64,000 nucleotides of DNA, taken from positions 2,681,501-2,745,500 of the forward strand of contig NZ_CP126980.1 of the NCBI RefSeq assembly GCF_030252345.1. The letters run 5' to 3'. The notes under the pieces are model-generated. The model was given only the letters and a program-made list of their open reading frames with translations, was not told where the DNA came from and did not search any database. Positions 1 through 8,900 of the stretch are shown here, one piece after another. Made by a program: the position numbers and the translations under genes. This DNA comes from Actinoplanes oblitus. Its GTDB lineage: Bacteria; Actinomycetota; Actinomycetes; Mycobacteriales; Micromonosporaceae. Every line of letters starts with the position of its first letter. The first letter of the stretch is position 1.

Positions 1-281
1 AGACCGACGCGGCCCGGCTGCTCGTCTGGCGCGCCGCCGATCTGGTCGACCGCGGGCAGCCGTTCGGCACCGCCGCGTCGATGGCCAAGCTGTTCGCCAG
101 CGAGGCCGCCGTCAAAGCCGCCAACCAGGCGATCCAGGTGTTCGGTGGATATGGATACGTCGACGAGTTCCCGGTCGGCAAGTTCATGCGCGACGCCCGC
201 GTCCAGACCCTCTACGAGGGCACCAGCCAGATCCAGAAGTTGCTCATCGGCCGTGCGCTGACCGGGATCAGCGCTTTCTAG
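1..281 (+). CDS. Acyl-CoA dehydrogenase, C-terminal fragment
   Basis: The window opens inside this gene; the reading frame begins at base 3 and ends with TAG at 279-281. About 92 residues remain, all from the C-terminal four-helix domain of the acyl-CoA dehydrogenase family. The visible signature is the run around FGGYGYVDEFPVGKFMRDAR followed by YEGTSQIQ, the conserved end of the flavin- and substrate-binding domain, with the typical closing IGRAL. The enzyme would oxidise an acyl-CoA to the enoyl-CoA with FAD as cofactor. It lies 19 bp before an SDR gene and a second acyl-CoA dehydrogenase on the same strand, so the three probably form a beta-oxidation-type operon. The substrate cannot be told from this fragment. 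Confidence 0.9.
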   Translation, partial: TDAARLLVWRAADLVDRGQPFGTAASMAKLFASEAAVKAANQAIQVFGGYGYVDEFPVGKFMRDARVQTLYEGTSQIQKLLIGRALTGISAF

Positions 282-300
282 GAACAAGGGAGTTCTCTGT

Positions 301-1050
301 ATGAGCCGGGTAGCCATCGTCACCGGGGCCGCGCGCGGCATCGGCGCGGCCACCGCACTTCAGTTCGCGTCCGAGGGCGCGGCCGTCGCCGTGCTCGACC
401 TGAACGAGGCCGACTGCGCCGACGTGGTCGGCCGCATCCAGGCCGCCGGCGGCACCGCTGTCGCGCTGGGCTGCGACGTCGCCGACGAGGCCCAGGTCGA
501 CGCGGCGATCGACAAGGTCGCGGCCGAGCTGGGCAGCGTCGACGTGCTGGTCAACAACGCCGGCGTCACGCGGGACAACCTGCTGCACAAGATGCCCGCG
601 TCGGACTGGGACCTGGTGATGAACGTGCACCTGCGCGGCGCGTTCCTGTGCAGCCGGGCGGCGCAGCGGCACATGGTCCCGCGGCGCTCCGGCAAGATCG
701 TCAACACCTCCAGCGTCTCCGCGCTGGGCAACCGCGGGCAGGCTAACTACGCCGCGGCCAAGGCCGGCATCCAGGGCCTGACCCGGACCCTCGCCATGGA
801 GCTGGGGCCGTTCGGCATCAACGTCAACGCTGTCGCGCCCGGCTTCATCGTCACCGAGATGACCGACGCCACCGCGGCTCGGATCGGCATCTCGGCTGCC
901 GATATGCAAGCCAAGGCTGCCGAGATAACCCCGTTGCGGCGGGTCGGCCAGCCCGAGGACATCGCCAAGGTCGTCGCGTTCCTGGCCAGCGACGCCGCGT
1001 CGTTCGTCACCGGCCAGACCCTGTACGTCGACGGCGGACGCCGTCTCTAG
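301..1050 (+). CDS. SDR-family oxidoreductase, FabG-like 3-oxoacyl reductase
   Basis: This 249-residue protein has the usual length of a classical short-chain dehydrogenase. It carries the nucleotide-binding motif TGAARGIG (residues 8-15), NNAG (85-88), a catalytic Ser near 137-138, and Tyr150/Lys154 in the YxxxK motif. The C-terminus ends in the FabG-like VTGQTLYVDGG. It probably interconverts a 3-oxoacyl and a 3-hydroxyacyl thioester with NAD(P)H. The ATG at 301 follows a GGGAG site. The gene sits between two acyl-CoA dehydrogenases, which argues for a role in acyl-CoA oxidation or modification rather than in the main fatty acid synthase. Cofactor preference and substrate are not resolved from sequence. 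Confidence 0.9.
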   Translation: MSRVAIVTGAARGIGAATALQFASEGAAVAVLDLNEADCADVVGRIQAAGGTAVALGCDVADEAQVDAAIDKVAAELGSVDVLVNNAGVTRDNLLHKMPASDWDLVMNVHLRGAFLCSRAAQRHMVPRRSGKIVNTSSVSALGNRGQANYAAAKAGIQGLTRTLAMELGPFGINVNAVAPGFIVTEMTDATAARIGISAADMQAKAAEITPLRRVGQPEDIAKVVAFLASDAASFVTGQTLYVDGGRRL

Positions 1051-1069
1051 TCATCGCTGAGGAACTCTG

Positions 1070-2227
1070 ATGCGTCGCACGATTTTCAATGAGGACCACG
1101 AAGCCTTCCGGGCCACCCTGCGGGACTTTTTGCAGTCCGAGGTCGTCCCACACTACGACGACTGGCTGCACGAGGGCGAGGTGCCGCGCGAGTTCTACAA
1201 GAAGCTCGCCGAGCTCGGCCTGTTCGGCATCGAGGTGCCGGAGGAGTACGGCGGCGCCGGCATCGACTCGTTCAAGTTCGCCGCCGTGCAGTACGAGGAG
1301 ACCGCCCGGGCCGGCGTCTCGTTCGGCGGCTCCGGGGTGCACGTCGCGCTCTGCCTGCCGTACCTGCTGAACCTCGCCACCGAGGAGCAGAAGCAGCGCT
1401 GGCTGCCGTCGTTCGTCAGCGGCGACATGATGTTCGCGATCGCGATGACCGAGCCGGGCACCGGGTCCGACCTGGCCGGCATGAGCACCACCGCCAAGCT
1501 GTCCGAGGACGGCAAGCACTACGTGCTGAACGGCGCGAAGACCTTCATCACCGGTGGCGTGCTGGCCGACCGGGTGATCGTCTGCGCCCGCACGTCGCCG
1601 CCGAAGCCGGACGACCGGCGCTTCGGGATCTCGCTGCTGGTGGTGGACACCAAGCTGCCCGGGTACTCGGTCGGGCGCAAGCTGGACAAGCTGGGTCTGA
1701 AGACGTCGGACACGGCGGAGCTGGCGTTCCAGGACGTGCTCGTGCCGGTCGAGGACCTGCTCGGCGAGGAGAACAAGGGCTTCTCGTACCTCGGGCAGAA
1801 CCTGCCGCAGGAGCGTCTCGGGATCGCCTACGGGGCGTACGCGCAAGCCGCGGCGGCGGTCGAGTTCGCGAAGCGGTACACCCAGGAGCGGAAGGTGTTC
1901 GGGCAGACCGTCGCCTCGTTCCAGAACACCAAGTTCGAGCTGGCGGCCTGCCAGGCCGAGGTGGACGCGGCGCAGGCGGTGGCGGACCGGGCCCTCGAGG
2001 CGCTGGACGCCGGGGAGCTGACGGCGGCGGAGGCGGCCTCGGCCAAGCTGTTCTGCACCGAGGTGGCGCACCGGGTGATCGACCGGTGCCTGCAACTGCA
2101 CGGTGGGTACGGGTTCATCAACGAGTACCCGATCGCTCGGCTCTACGCCGACAACCGGGTCAACCGGATCTACGGCGGGACGTCCGAGGTGATGAAGATG
2201 ATCATCGCGAAGGACATGGGTTTGTAG
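1070..2227 (+). CDS. Acyl-CoA dehydrogenase
   Basis: A complete 385-residue acyl-CoA dehydrogenase. The N-terminal helical domain is followed by the middle beta domain with the FAD/substrate signature MTEPGTGSDLAGM (about residues 124-136), and the C-terminal helical domain ends with LHGGYGFINEYPIAR and IYGGTSEVMKMIIAKDMG. In the family the catalytic base is a Glu near the C-terminus (the GGTSE region is the usual position in short-chain types); I did not prove it by alignment. The ATG at 1070 is preceded by GAGGAA. It starts 19 bp after the SDR gene and is the last gene of the three-gene operon, closed by a strong hairpin. Branched- or short-chain acyl-CoA is the likely substrate class. Confidence 0.92.
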   Translation: MRRTIFNEDHEAFRATLRDFLQSEVVPHYDDWLHEGEVPREFYKKLAELGLFGIEVPEEYGGAGIDSFKFAAVQYEETARAGVSFGGSGVHVALCLPYLLNLATEEQKQRWLPSFVSGDMMFAIAMTEPGTGSDLAGMSTTAKLSEDGKHYVLNGAKTFITGGVLADRVIVCARTSPPKPDDRRFGISLLVVDTKLPGYSVGRKLDKLGLKTSDTAELAFQDVLVPVEDLLGEENKGFSYLGQNLPQERLGIAYGAYAQAAAAVEFAKRYTQERKVFGQTVASFQNTKFELAACQAEVDAAQAVADRALEALDAGELTAAEAASAKLFCTEVAHRVIDRCLQLHGGYGFINEYPIARLYADNRVNRIYGGTSEVMKMIIAKDMGL

Positions 2228-2257
2228 GTCCGCTGGTTACGCGAGGTTCGTGGGTTT

Positions 2258-2320
2258 CCGGGCGGGGGCCCTCTTCGAAGCCGGTCAGGCTTGATGTCTT
2301 CGAAGAGGGCCCCCGCCCGG
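2258..2320. terminator. Bidirectional terminator between convergent genes
   Basis: A perfect 23-bp inverted repeat: the left arm occupies 2258-2280, the right arm 2298-2320, with a 17-bp loop. The stem is GC-rich at its base and ends in CTTCGAAG-type sequence near the loop. It separates the acyl-CoA dehydrogenase operon (+) from the convergent polysaccharide deacetylase (-). There is no long T-tract, as is common for actinobacterial terminators. Confidence 0.85.
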
Positions 2321-2351
2321 AGGTCGTTCGGTCACCGGGGTGCGTTGTCGG

Positions 2352-3212
2352 TCAGGGGACGTAGTCCTCCAGGCGGGCGGGGGTCAGGCCGGCTTTGTGG
2401 ATGGCTTTGAGGACGGCCAGGAAGTCGTCGACGAAGCGAGGGCGGAAGTGCATGAGGATGATGTCGCCGGGCTGCACGACGTGCGGGTCCCGCTGGTAGA
2501 AGACCTTGCCGTGGTCGGTGGTCTCGGTCCAGGTGAAGACGGCTTTCATGCCGCAGTCGTGTGCGGCCCGCAGGGTGGTGGAGTTGTAGGAGCCGCCCGG
2601 GGGACGGAACAGGGTGGGCCGGGTGCCGTAGTACTTCGCCAGCCGGTCGGCGCCCTCGCAGATCTGGCGTTTCTGGCCGTCGTACCCCAGGCGGGTCATC
2701 GTGGGGTGGCTGATCGTGTGGTTCTGGATGGTGGCGCCGGCGGCCTGCAGGGGCTTGAAGTAGTCCGGGTCCGGGTCGACCGCGTTGAGCTCCAGGAAGA
2801 GGGTGATCGGCACGTTCGCCGCCTGGAAGAGCTTGGCGGCCATCGGATCTTTCTGCCAGCCGTCGTCGATGGTGATGAAGGCGATCTTCTCGGTGGTGGG
2901 GATCCGTTTGAAGAGGCCGGCCTTGCCGTCCGTGGGCAGGGTGAGCTTGGTCGGGGCGGGCGGCGGCGGGAACTGCGGGACGCGGCGGCGCAGGGTCTCC
3001 GGGAGGGCGGCCAGGGCGGCGGTGACCGCTTCCGGGGTGCCGGCCTGGGTGGCCGGGACCGACGCGGACGGGTCGAGGGCCGGAACGGCTGTGCTGGTCG
3101 TCGGCGACGGCGCCGGGCCGGTGGCGGAGTGATCACCGGCGGCGCCGCACCCGGCTATCAGTGACACCAGCGCGCCGGTGGCCACTGCGCGAAACAACCT
3201 GCTCGTCCCCAT
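2352..3212 (-). CDS. Polysaccharide deacetylase (NodB-type) lipoprotein
   Basis: The protein from the ATG at 3212 has 286 residues. That start is chosen over one 78 bp upstream because a GAGGA site lies 8 bases before it and because it gives a clean lipoprotein leader with the lipobox LIAGC (Cys22). After a Pro/Thr-rich linker, the NodB homology domain (about residues 105-285) shows TIDDGWQKD (the TxDD metal/catalytic motif), NHTISHPTM (the HxxxH metal-binding motif), FRPPGGSYN, and a C-terminal LMHF. The family removes N- or O-acetyl groups from chitin, peptidoglycan or other polysaccharides using a divalent metal. It is probably anchored outside the membrane and acts on the cell wall or an exopolysaccharide. 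Transcribed alone, convergent with the acyl-CoA dehydrogenase operon. Confidence 0.9.
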   Translation of the reverse strand: MGTSRLFRAVATGALVSLIAGCGAAGDHSATGPAPSPTTSTAVPALDPSASVPATQAGTPEAVTAALAALPETLRRRVPQFPPPPAPTKLTLPTDGKAGLFKRIPTTEKIAFITIDDGWQKDPMAAKLFQAANVPITLFLELNAVDPDPDYFKPLQAAGATIQNHTISHPTMTRLGYDGQKRQICEGADRLAKYYGTRPTLFRPPGGSYNSTTLRAAHDCGMKAVFTWTETTDHGKVFYQRDPHVVQPGDIILMHFRPRFVDDFLAVLKAIHKAGLTPARLEDYVP

Positions 3213-3470
3213 GCTTTGCGTCCTCGCGGTAGGTGAGTCCTCAGACCTGAGACGCTGAGGAACCCGTGCCATGTTCACTTGGACGTGCAAATGTGCCGTT
3301 CCTCATGCCTGGCAACCCGGGCCGGCCACCGCCCTTCCCGCACGTGCGACCCCGTGCCCGCCCAGCACTCCGGCCGGCCTGCCGCGCGGTGGCTCGGGTG
3401 ACGGGGTTCCGCGGCCGGCGGGCGGCAACTGGGTCGAGCAGCGGTGTGGCCTGACCTTAGGGTGTGCGGC

Positions 3471-4091
3471 ATGGCGTTGCTGCACAAGGCGGACATCCGC
3501 CCCACGAAACTGGAGTTGCTCAGCGGCTGGCTGCCGGCGCAGAGCTGGTATGCCGGGCCGCCGGCACCCGAGGTGAGCCGGGTCTCGGCCGGCCGGTTCG
3601 ACGATCCGGCCGGGGCGGTGGGGATCGAGATCATGCTGGTTCGGGTCGGTGACGGACCGATTCTGCACACCCCGCTGACCTATCGGGACGCGCCGCTCGA
3701 CGGCGCCGGGGAGTTCCTGATCGGCACCACCGAGCACAGCGTGCTCGGCACGCGGTGGGTCTACGACGCGTGTGGCGACCCGGTCTTCGCGGCGGTGCTG
3801 GCCGAGGTGATCCGGACCGGCGGGACGCAGGCTGTCGAGGAGGTGCACGGCGACGGGCAGGTGGTGGTCCGCGAGCCGGTGCTGCTGCTGCGCGGCAGCG
3901 GCTCCGCCGCTTCGCCGGCCGGCGAGATCGTCCAGGTCCGCTCCGGCGAGGTCACTTCGATCCCGATGGCCGCCGGCACTCTGCACATCTTCCGTACGCC
4001 CACCGCCCCGCCCGCCTCGGCCGACGCCGCCCTGACCGCCCAGTGGTCCGAAGTGGACAGCCCCGTCGTGCTGGCCCGCCTGACCGCCTGA
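3471..4091 (+). CDS. Maltokinase N-terminal cap-like domain protein
   Basis: A 206-residue protein beginning MALLHKADIRPTKLELL, the start typical of small actinobacterial proteins that resemble the N-terminal cap domain of maltokinase (Pep2) and are sometimes annotated as 1,4-alpha-glucan branching proteins. The segment LLSGWLPAQSWYAG matches that cap; no kinase catalytic domain follows. A GTG nine codons upstream is in frame (3444) but has no obvious ribosome site. The role is unknown; by family it may be linked to trehalose/maltose-1-phosphate metabolism, but no other gene of that pathway is nearby. It is followed at once by a tandem hairpin repeat array. Confidence 0.75.
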   Translation: MALLHKADIRPTKLELLSGWLPAQSWYAGPPAPEVSRVSAGRFDDPAGAVGIEIMLVRVGDGPILHTPLTYRDAPLDGAGEFLIGTTEHSVLGTRWVYDACGDPVFAAVLAEVIRTGGTQAVEEVHGDGQVVVREPVLLLRGSGSAASPAGEIVQVRSGEVTSIPMAAGTLHIFRTPTAPPASADAALTAQWSEVDSPVVLARLTA

Positions 4092-4101
4092 AAGCCCACC
4101 C

Positions 4102-4474
4102 GGCTGGCGCCGGCGGTGGTGTCCCCGCCCCGGATGCCACCGTGTGGCCCAGCCGGGGTTGGCGGCTGGTGCTGGTGGTGGTGTCCCGGCCTCGGATACC
4201 ACCGTCCGGCCCAGCCCGGGTTCGCGGCTGGTGTTGGTGGTGGTGTCCCGGGCTCGGATACCACCGTCCGGCCCAGCCCGGGTTCGCGGCTGGTGTTGGT
4301 GGTGGTGTCCCGGGCTCGGATGCCACCGTCATGCCCAGCCGGGATCTGGCGGCTGGTGTTGGTGGTGGTGTCGTCGGCTCGGATGCCACCATCATGCCCA
4401 GCCGGGATCTGGCGGCTGGTGCTGGTGGTGGTGTCGTCGGCTCGGATGCCACCGTGTGGCCCAGCCGGGTTGGT
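4102..4474 (+). repeat. Tandem array of six ~62-bp hairpin units
   Basis: Six contiguous units start at 4102, 4164, 4226, 4288, 4351 and 4414 (lengths 62, 62, 62, 63, 63, 61), and a partial seventh begins at 4475. Each unit begins GGCTGGYG, contains GGTGGTGTC, then CGGATRCCACC after a short loop, then a CCAGCC block. GGTGGTGTC and GATRCCACC pair as a 9-10 bp stem, allowing G-U. Units 2 and 3 are nearly identical, as are 4 and 5, suggesting local amplification. The array fills the space between convergent genes. All six frames read through it, but the predicted peptides are only the repeat translated. A related twelve-unit array lies at 34857-35639. Confidence 0.9.
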
Positions 4475-4486
4475 GGCTGGCGCGGG

Positions 4487-4930
4487 TCAGAACGGGGCTG
4501 GGGTCAGGTGGCGGTTCAGGGTTTCGAGGGCGGCCAGGGTTTCGGTCAGGGCGGCCGGGGTCGGCTCGGCGAGGGCGGCGGTCAGGGCCGGGGCGATGTC
4601 CGCGGCGGCCACCTCCCGGCGGCGGGCGGTCAGCTCCGGGTTGCGGTGCAGCAGCTGGCGGCGCCGGTCGGCCGGGTCGGGGGAGGCCAGCACCGAGCCC
4701 GCCGTGCGCAGGCGGGCGACAGCGCCGGAGACCGCGCTCTGCGGGAGGCCGGTGCGGCGGGCGACCTCGGTGACCGTGGTGCCGTCGTGGGCGTAGATGT
4801 CGCTCATCACGACGACCACGGCGCGCTCGCCGCCGGTGCGGCCGCCCGCCGGCTCGGGCAGGGCCTGCTCACCGATCTTGAGAAGGGCGCGGCCGAGAAG
4901 GATCAGTTCGACGGGTGTCACGGCAGCCAC
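4487..4930 (-). CDS. MarR-family transcriptional regulator
   Basis: A 147-residue winged-helix protein. The helix-turn-helix is around residues 50-75 (TTVTEVARRTGLPQSAVSGA), followed by the wing with DPADRRRQLL, the characteristic DxRxxxL segment of the MarR family. Length and all-helical flanks fit. It would bind as a dimer to a palindromic operator and respond to a small ligand. It is divergent from an alpha/beta hydrolase gene; the 47 bp between the two starts hold two copies of CATCA-N4-TGATG, a convincing operator pair. The start is GTG at 4930, with no clear ribosome site and the operator directly upstream, so translation may be near-leaderless. Confidence 0.88.
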   Translation of the reverse strand: MAAVTPVELILLGRALLKIGEQALPEPAGGRTGGERAVVVVMSDIYAHDGTTVTEVARRTGLPQSAVSGAVARLRTAGSVLASPDPADRRRQLLHRNPELTARRREVAAADIAPALTAALAEPTPAALTETLAALETLNRHLTPAPF

Positions 4931-4934
4931 TTTA

Positions 4935-4962
4935 CATCAGTCTTGATGCATCAGAAGTGATG
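4935..4962. promoter_or_regulatory. Double palindromic operator in MarR/hydrolase divergon
   Basis: Two abutting 14-bp dyads: CATCAGTCTTGATG at 4935-4948 and CATCAGAAGTGATG at 4949-4962. Both have the form CATCA-N4-TGATG and lie between the divergent starts at 4930 and 4978. They are the probable binding sites of the MarR regulator, giving joint autorepression and hydrolase control. Confidence 0.75.
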
Positions 4963-4977
4963 GATTACGGTCGGGGC

Positions 4978-5826
4978 ATGACGCAGACACGGAACGCGAG
5001 TGTGCGGGTGCCCGGTGCCCGGATCCACTACCAGGTCGACGGGAGCGGGCCGGTGCTGGTGGTTGGGCAGAGCGGGGACGGGGACGCGGATCGCAGCCGT
5101 GACCTGGTCGCCGGGCTGACCGGCCGGTTCACCGTGGTGACCTGGGATCGGCGGGGGCTGTCGCGCAGTGTCTGCGACGACCCGGCGGCCCCGGTCACCA
5201 TGCGCGAGCACGCCGGCGACCTGATGGCGGTGCTGGACGAGGTGACCGATCGACCGGTGCTGATGCTCGGGCTCAGCGTCGGTGCCGTGCTCGGCATGCA
5301 CGTGCTCCGGGCGTACCCCGAGCGGGTCGCCTGCCTGGTGGCGCACGAACCGATCGCGTTGCGCCTCCTGGAGCCGGCGGCCGAGGCGCGAGCGCGCCGT
5401 GACCTGACGGCGGTCCTGGAGACGCATCGGCGTGCCGGATGGCGCGCGGCGGCCGGGCGGGTCGCGGCGGTGCTCGGGATCGATCCGCGCGGGCAGGAGA
5501 CCGAGCCGGGGATCAGCGCGTTCCCGTTCGACGAGCGGCGGGCGGCGAATTTCGAGTACTTCCTGGGCCGCGACCTGGACGCGGCGCTGACCGACGACCT
5601 TCGGGCGAGCGACCTGCCGGCCGGCGCGCCGATCGTCCCGGCGGTGGGGGAGCGGAGCCCGGCGGACGGGTTCGATCATCGGGCCGCGCTGGCGCTCGCC
5701 GGGCATCTCGGCGTGCCGGCGGAGCGGTTCCCGGGCGGGCACAACGGCAATCTGACCCATCCGCGCGCGTTCGCCGCCCGTCTGCTGGATGTCCTCGGCG
5801 CTCGATCACTGATAGTGGCCGGGTGA
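4978..5826 (+). CDS. Alpha/beta hydrolase
   Basis: A 282-residue alpha/beta-hydrolase-fold protein beginning MTQTRNASV at the ATG at 4978. The nucleophile elbow is GLSVG with Ser100; the catalytic His is probably His255 in GGHNG, and the acid would lie between them. The oxyanion region is VVGQSGDG (residues 28-35). There is no signal peptide, so it is cytoplasmic. It is divergent from a MarR regulator and shares a double operator with it, a common arrangement for inducible detoxification or degradation of a small ester or lactone. The substrate cannot be named. The next gene is a separate secreted protease. Confidence 0.85.
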   Translation: MTQTRNASVRVPGARIHYQVDGSGPVLVVGQSGDGDADRSRDLVAGLTGRFTVVTWDRRGLSRSVCDDPAAPVTMREHAGDLMAVLDEVTDRPVLMLGLSVGAVLGMHVLRAYPERVACLVAHEPIALRLLEPAAEARARRDLTAVLETHRRAGWRAAAGRVAAVLGIDPRGQETEPGISAFPFDERRAANFEYFLGRDLDAALTDDLRASDLPAGAPIVPAVGERSPADGFDHRAALALAGHLGVPAERFPGGHNGNLTHPRAFAARLLDVLGARSLIVAG

Positions 5827-5960
5827 CGACAGGTCCACATTGGTCACGGGAAGGTCACGAACCGTATCGACCGTAGTGACTTCCACTCCGATCGATCGGA
5901 GGATCCCCGGAGAAGCGCCTGATCATCCCTTCCGGCGCCCTTCTCCCGGAGGACCCACAC

Positions 5961-8900
5961 GTGAGACAACCATCCCGCTGGGGCCGACGAACCTTCACCT
6001 CTGTCCTGGCGATCGGCTTGGCGGCCGGCGTGACGACGGTGAGCGGTTCCCTGCCGGCCGCGGCCGCGCCGGCGCCCGTCGCCGACGACACCGCGCCGGC
6101 CACCGAGGGGGTCACCCCGAAGGAGTCACCGGCCGACACCCTCGGCTCGCACGACGCCGGCCTGCTCTCCGAGGCGGTCGCCGAGCACCGCCCGAGCGTC
6201 ACCCTCATCATCGCCACCGACCAGGGCAAGGCCGCCGACGTGGCGTCCCGGGTGAAGGGGCTGGGCGGCGTCGTCGCCCAGCGGTTCGACCAGGTCGGCT
6301 ACCTGCTCGCCGCGGTGCCCACCGGCAAGGTGCTGAACGCCGCGAAGCTGCCCGGCGTCGCCGCCGTCGACCTGGACGAGACCGTCCGGGTGCCGCAACC
6401 CGACCTCGCCGGCGACCCGAAGGCGGCCAAGCAGGCCGACGTGCCCAGCGGGCCGGACGCGAGCACGCCCGCCGACAACCCGTACCTGCCGGTCGGCGAG
6501 ACCGGGTCGGTGGACTTCAAGCGCCGGCACCCGAGTTACGACGGGCGCGGCGTGACCATCGGCGTCATGGACACCGGTGTCGACCTGGCCCACCCGGCGC
6601 TGCAGACGACCACCACCGGGGAACGGAAGATCGTCGACTGGGTCACCGCCACCGACCCGCTGGTGGAGAACGACGCCACCTGGCGGGCGATGCTGACCGA
6701 GGTGACCGGCCCGAGCTTCGCCTACCAGGGCGCGACCTGGACCGCCCCGCCCGGCACCTGGCGGATCAACCGCTTCAGCGAGGCGATCACCAAGGCGTCC
6801 GAGCCGGCCGGTGACGTGAACCGGGACGGTGACACCACCGACGTCTGGGGCATCCTCTACGACCCGGTGAGCCACGACATCCGGGTCGACGTGAACCAGA
6901 ACCTGGACTTCACCGACGACGCCGTGATGCGGCCGTACCGGGAGAAGTTCGACGTCAACTACTTCGGCGTGGACAACCCCGCCACCGAGGTCGCCGAGCG
7001 GATGCCGTTCGTCGTCGAGTACCGCGAGGACGTCGACCTCACCCCGGCCGGGCTGCCCGGTCAGGTCGCCGACTTCGTCAACATCGGCATCCCGGAGGGC
7101 CTGCACGCCAGCCACGTGGCGGGCATCGCGGCCGGCAACGACCTGTTCGGCAACCGCGACTTCGACGGCCAGGCGCCGGGTGCGAAGATCGTCTCCGCGC
7201 GGGCCTGCTCGTGGGGTGGCGGCTGCACCGCTGCCGCGCTCACCACCGGCATGGTCGACCTGGTGGTCAACCGGCACGTCGACGTGGTGAACCTGTCGAT
7301 CGGCGGCCTGCCCGCGCTCAACGACGGCTCCAGTGCCCAGTCGCAGCTGTACCAGGAGCTGATCACCAAGTACGGCGTGCAGCTGTTCATCTCGGCCGGC
7401 AACTCCGGCTCCGGCGTCAACACCGTCGGCGACCCGTCGGTCGCCACCGACGCGGTCAGCGTCGCGGCCAGCGTGACCAGGCAGACCTGGCTGGCCAACT
7501 ACGGCTCGGTGACCCGCAAGCGGCAGCAGCTGTTCCCGTTCTCGTCGCGGGGCCCGCGCGAGGACGGCGGTTTCAAGCCGAACCTCGCCGCGCCCGGCTC
7601 GGCCATCTCCGCGGTGCCGACCTGGGAGCCGGTGGCCGGCCTGGACACCGTCGGCTACCACCTGCCGATCGGTTACGCCATGGAGAACGGCACCTCGATG
7701 GCCGCACCGCAGGCCACCGGTGGCGCGGCCCTGCTGCTCTCGGCCGCCAAGCAGAACAAGATCAAGGCGACGCCGGCCCAGCTGCGCCGGGCGTTGTACT
7801 CGACGGCCGACCCGATCCCCGGCGAGCAGGCCTACGAGCAGGGTTACGGCCAGATGGACGTGCCGGCCTCGTGGAAGCTGCTCACCCGGATCTCCGACGT
7901 GCGGTCCTACACCGCCTCGGCGCCGGTCTGCACCCCGCTCGCGCAGTACCTGAGCACGCCGAACGTCGGCACCGGCATCTACAACCGGTGCGCGGCGTCG
8001 GAGGGCGGCTTCACCGCCGGGCAGAGCAAGTGGGTGTCGCTGTCGCTGACCCGCACCAGCGGCCCGGACCGGACCGTGCCGCACCGGATCTCGGTGCTCG
8101 GTGACCGCGGCGCGTTCCTGACGACACCGCTGGTCGGGCTGCCGCTGAACAAGACCGTCAAGATCCCGGTACGGGTCACCGCCCGCCAGGGCGTCACCAG
8201 CGCCCTGCTGAAGGTGGACGACCCGGCCACCCCGGCGGTCGACTTCGAGGTGCTGAACACCGTGGTCACCGGGGTGCGGGCGACGGCGCCGTCGTACGCC
8301 GGCACCTTCTCCGGCGCCGTCGACCGCAACTCCACCACCTCGTACTTCGTCACCGTGCCGGCCGGCGCCACCTCGCTGCAGGTGGACCTGGGCGGTCTGG
8401 CGGCCGGTTCGCAGACCCGGTGGATCGCGATCAACCCGTACGGCGTCCCGGTCGAGCCGACCTCCAGCCTGGGCTGTTACACCAACTTCTCCGACCCGGC
8501 GGCCTGCAAGCCGGAGGAGCGCTCCTACGACAACCCGATGCCCGGTGTCTGGGAGCTGGAGGTCGAGTCCCGCCGCACGTCGCCGCTGCTCAGCAACCCG
8601 TTCACGCTGACCGCCAAGGTGCAGGGCGTGACAGTGACGCCGGAGACGGTCACCCTGCCGACCGCGCGGGTGGGCACCCCGGCCCCGGTGAGCTGGACGG
8701 TCACCAACCGGTTCGGCCCGCTGACCGTCACCCCGCAGGGCGGCCCGCTGGGCAGCTCGCTGGCCCAGCGGCCGACCATCGCCGAGGGCGCGGTGCAGGA
8801 CTACACCGTCACCGTGCCGGACGGCGCGACCCGGCTCAGCGTCGCCATCGGCAAGACCGCCGACCCCGCCGCCGACCTGGACCTGTACCTCTACGACGCC

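Noticed and set aside
4116..4796. Overlapping open frames across the first repeat array
   Set aside because: They translate tandem DNA repeats and run into the MarR gene on the opposite strand; codon pattern and context do not support them.
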